The translations under genes and the position numbers were made by a program. Under the pieces are notes generated by a model. That model was not told the DNA's origin, searched no databases, and was given only the letters and a program-made list of their open reading frames with translations. Of a DNA stretch of 8,424 nucleotides, positions 7,757-8,424 are shown piece after piece. The stretch's first letter is position 1, and each line of letters opens with the position of its first letter. The DNA is from Haloarcula sp. (GTDB lineage: Archaea > Halobacteriota > Halobacteria > Halobacteriales > Haloarculaceae), in the NCBI GenBank assembly GCA_028275075.1, contig JAQCNK010000259.1, forward strand, positions 1 to 8,424. The letters are read 5' to 3'.

Positions 7757-8031
7757 TGTGTGTTCGGTGGCTCCATCTTTTCGAGTGCCGTCCCAGCCGC
7801 GTCGGAAACGTCCTCAATATCGTCACTGAGCGTCTCGAGTTGCTCCTGATAGCGATTGTACTCGTCGTCGTCACCCAGCGTATCAGCCGACACCGTGGCC
7901 TCCAGCAACCCCAGTTTCGACCGGAGTGCCAAGTATCGCCGTACCGGTTCGTCATATTCGGCCCGCTCGATGGGATCCGACACGACCGACCGTAGCTCGT
8001 CGCCAGACAGCGGATGATGGCCGGATGCCAC
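7753..8031 (-). CDS. HalX-domain fragment, possible 92-aa protein
   Basis: This is the open second half of the locus described at 7753-8111. The first possible start is GTG 8031. An in-frame TGA lies about 27 bases further upstream with no ATG between, and no Shine-Dalgarno is visible. Residues 9-19 (SGDELRSVVSD) resemble the C-terminal helix of a receiver. Residues about 22-75, with AEYDEPVRRYLALRSKLGLLE, match the HalX domain that follows receivers in haloarchaeal response regulators. The rest is acidic and helical, probably a coiled coil. The frame shows normal acidic haloarchaeal composition, and its TGA overlaps the ATG of the giant kinase (ATGA, 7753-7756). It may therefore still be translated, if only to couple the kinase. 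Without a receiver the protein would have no phosphorylation site. Confidence 0.5.
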   Translation of the reverse strand: MASGHHPLSGDELRSVVSDPIERAEYDEPVRRYLALRSKLGLLEATVSADTLGDDDEYNRYQEQLETLSDDIEDVSDAAGTALEKMEPPNTQ

Positions 8032-8111
8032 TTCTTCGAGAGCAGTGAGACACTCTGCTCAAGCGACTCGGGCAGCAGCGTGTCGTCAGCGTCCGAAAAG
8101 ACATCAGTCAT
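7753..8111 (-). pseudogene. Broken HxlR-like / HalX-domain regulator, two halves out of frame
   Basis: From ATG 8111 the first ~36 residues (SVSLLSKKWHPAIIRCL core) look like the first helices of an HxlR-family winged-helix transcription regulator. After about codon 37 this frame turns into low-quality sequence. A second frame takes over and encodes SGDELRSVVSD, like the last helix of a receiver, then a HalX-type domain. Both ends fit neatly into the operon: the start overlaps the preceding stop by 8 bases (8104-8111) and the end overlaps the kinase start by 4. The simplest reading is one ancestral gene (winged helix, receiver, HalX) that lost its middle in an out-of-frame deletion. Alternatives are two short separate genes or a sequencing error, although a one-base error alone would not restore the missing winged-helix and receiver parts. 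The domain matches are from memory; the single-gene history is inference. Confidence 0.55.
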
Positions 8112-8424
8112 AGTTTACTATCGGGGCGTCGGAATATAACGACTGTGGCGGAAGCGATGCGTGGTTGAACCAGACCACAGCCATGCGCTGGACTGCATCG
8201 GCGTATTCTTCGACACCCCCAGGACTGAACACGTGCCCGTCCACACCGTGCTCGTAGGCCCGTTGGATACGCTCGCTGGCGTCATCGGTCGGCACCGTGT
8301 CACTGACGAGCGCGACCGTCCGAAGCGTCCGAAGCCGTGGGCTCGCCCGGATTGCGGTGAGTATGGTCTGGCTGTCTGCCGGCTGCCTCGTAAAGTCGAG
8401 GGCGACGAGGCCGGGGAGCGACGC
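8104..8424 (-). CDS. Rcp1-like response regulator with degenerate receiver, 5' end outside window
   Basis: The last 106 residues are visible; the N-terminus lies beyond the right edge. In the fragment, D10 in LVALDF aligns with the phospho-acceptor Asp, S41 (ALVSD) with the switch Ser/Thr, and RAYEHGVDGHVFSP with the beta-5 region of Rcp1-type receivers. At the conserved lysine position there is S67, and the usual P-x-x-G after the acceptor Asp is also absent. The tail AVVWFNHASLPP resembles the C-terminal end of Rcp1-like proteins. It ends soon after the receiver, so no output domain follows. The stop overlaps the ATG of the next gene (ATGACTGA, 8104-8111), placing it in the same operon. A receiver lacking the lysine may be phosphorylated but switch poorly, or act as a pseudo-receiver. 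Whether the acidic pair is present cannot be seen here. Confidence 0.85.
   Translation of the reverse strand, partial: ASLPGLVALDFTRQPADSQTILTAIRASPRLRTLRTVALVSDTVPTDDASERIQRAYEHGVDGHVFSPGGVEEYADAVQRMAVVWFNHASLPPQSLYSDAPIVNYD
8134..8139 (-). promoter_or_regulatory. Candidate TATA box for a leaderless transcript starting near 8111
   Basis: TTATAT on the minus strand is centred about 26 bases before ATG 8111, the normal distance from a haloarchaeal TATA box to the transcription start. A transcript from here would therefore begin at or within a few bases of the ATG, as most haloarchaeal mRNAs do. No clear purine-rich BRE (CGAAA-like) precedes it, and it lies within the last codons of the upstream regulator. 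It could let the kinase part of the operon be expressed separately. The match is short, so this is moderate evidence only. Confidence 0.42.

Noticed and set aside
7746..8111. Full 121-codon frame from ATG 8111 as one intact protein
   Set aside because: Only the first ~36 residues look real. The rest is rich in R, S, T and W, unlike the acidic neighbours, while another frame over the same bases is clearly coding-like.

Overview
The window looks haloarchaeal, most like Haloarcula or a close relative. The evidence is its high GC content, very acidic soluble proteins, a HalX-type domain, haloarchaeal-style histidine kinases, a TATA box placed for a leaderless transcript, and a TnpB remnant of the haloarchaeal IS1341 type. 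No database search was possible, so the genus is a guess. All convincing genes read on the minus strand.

Reading in the direction of transcription (right to left), the window opens with the 3' end of a small Rcp1-like response regulator whose receiver has lost the conserved lysine (8104-8424). Next comes a short broken locus (7753-8111). Its first ~36 codons resemble an HxlR winged-helix regulator, and its remaining codons, in another frame, encode the end of a receiver plus a HalX domain. Then comes a 1978-residue soluble histidine kinase with about ten PAS and three GAF domains and a Cph1-like HisKA/HATPase core (1820-7756). It is followed by a stand-alone Rcp1-like response regulator (1390-1827) and a receiver-histidine kinase hybrid (297-1397). 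The genes overlap by 4 or 8 bases at every junction, so they probably form one translationally coupled operon. A hairpin follows the last stop codon directly, with a T-run about 35 bases further on.

Inferred working model: the giant kinase integrates many cytoplasmic signals through its PAS/GAF array. It phosphorylates the Rcp1-like regulator next to it, and the receiver-kinase hybrid extends or branches the relay. The inputs and the final output are not visible. The only likely DNA-binding member, the HxlR-like gene, appears broken.

The left end (1-296) holds no intact gene. It contains an internally deleted fragment of an IS200/IS605-family tnpB that runs off the window, a strongly palindromic three-way-junction sequence of the kind found at the ends of such elements, and the presumed operon terminator. 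I saw no tRNA, rRNA or CRISPR array.
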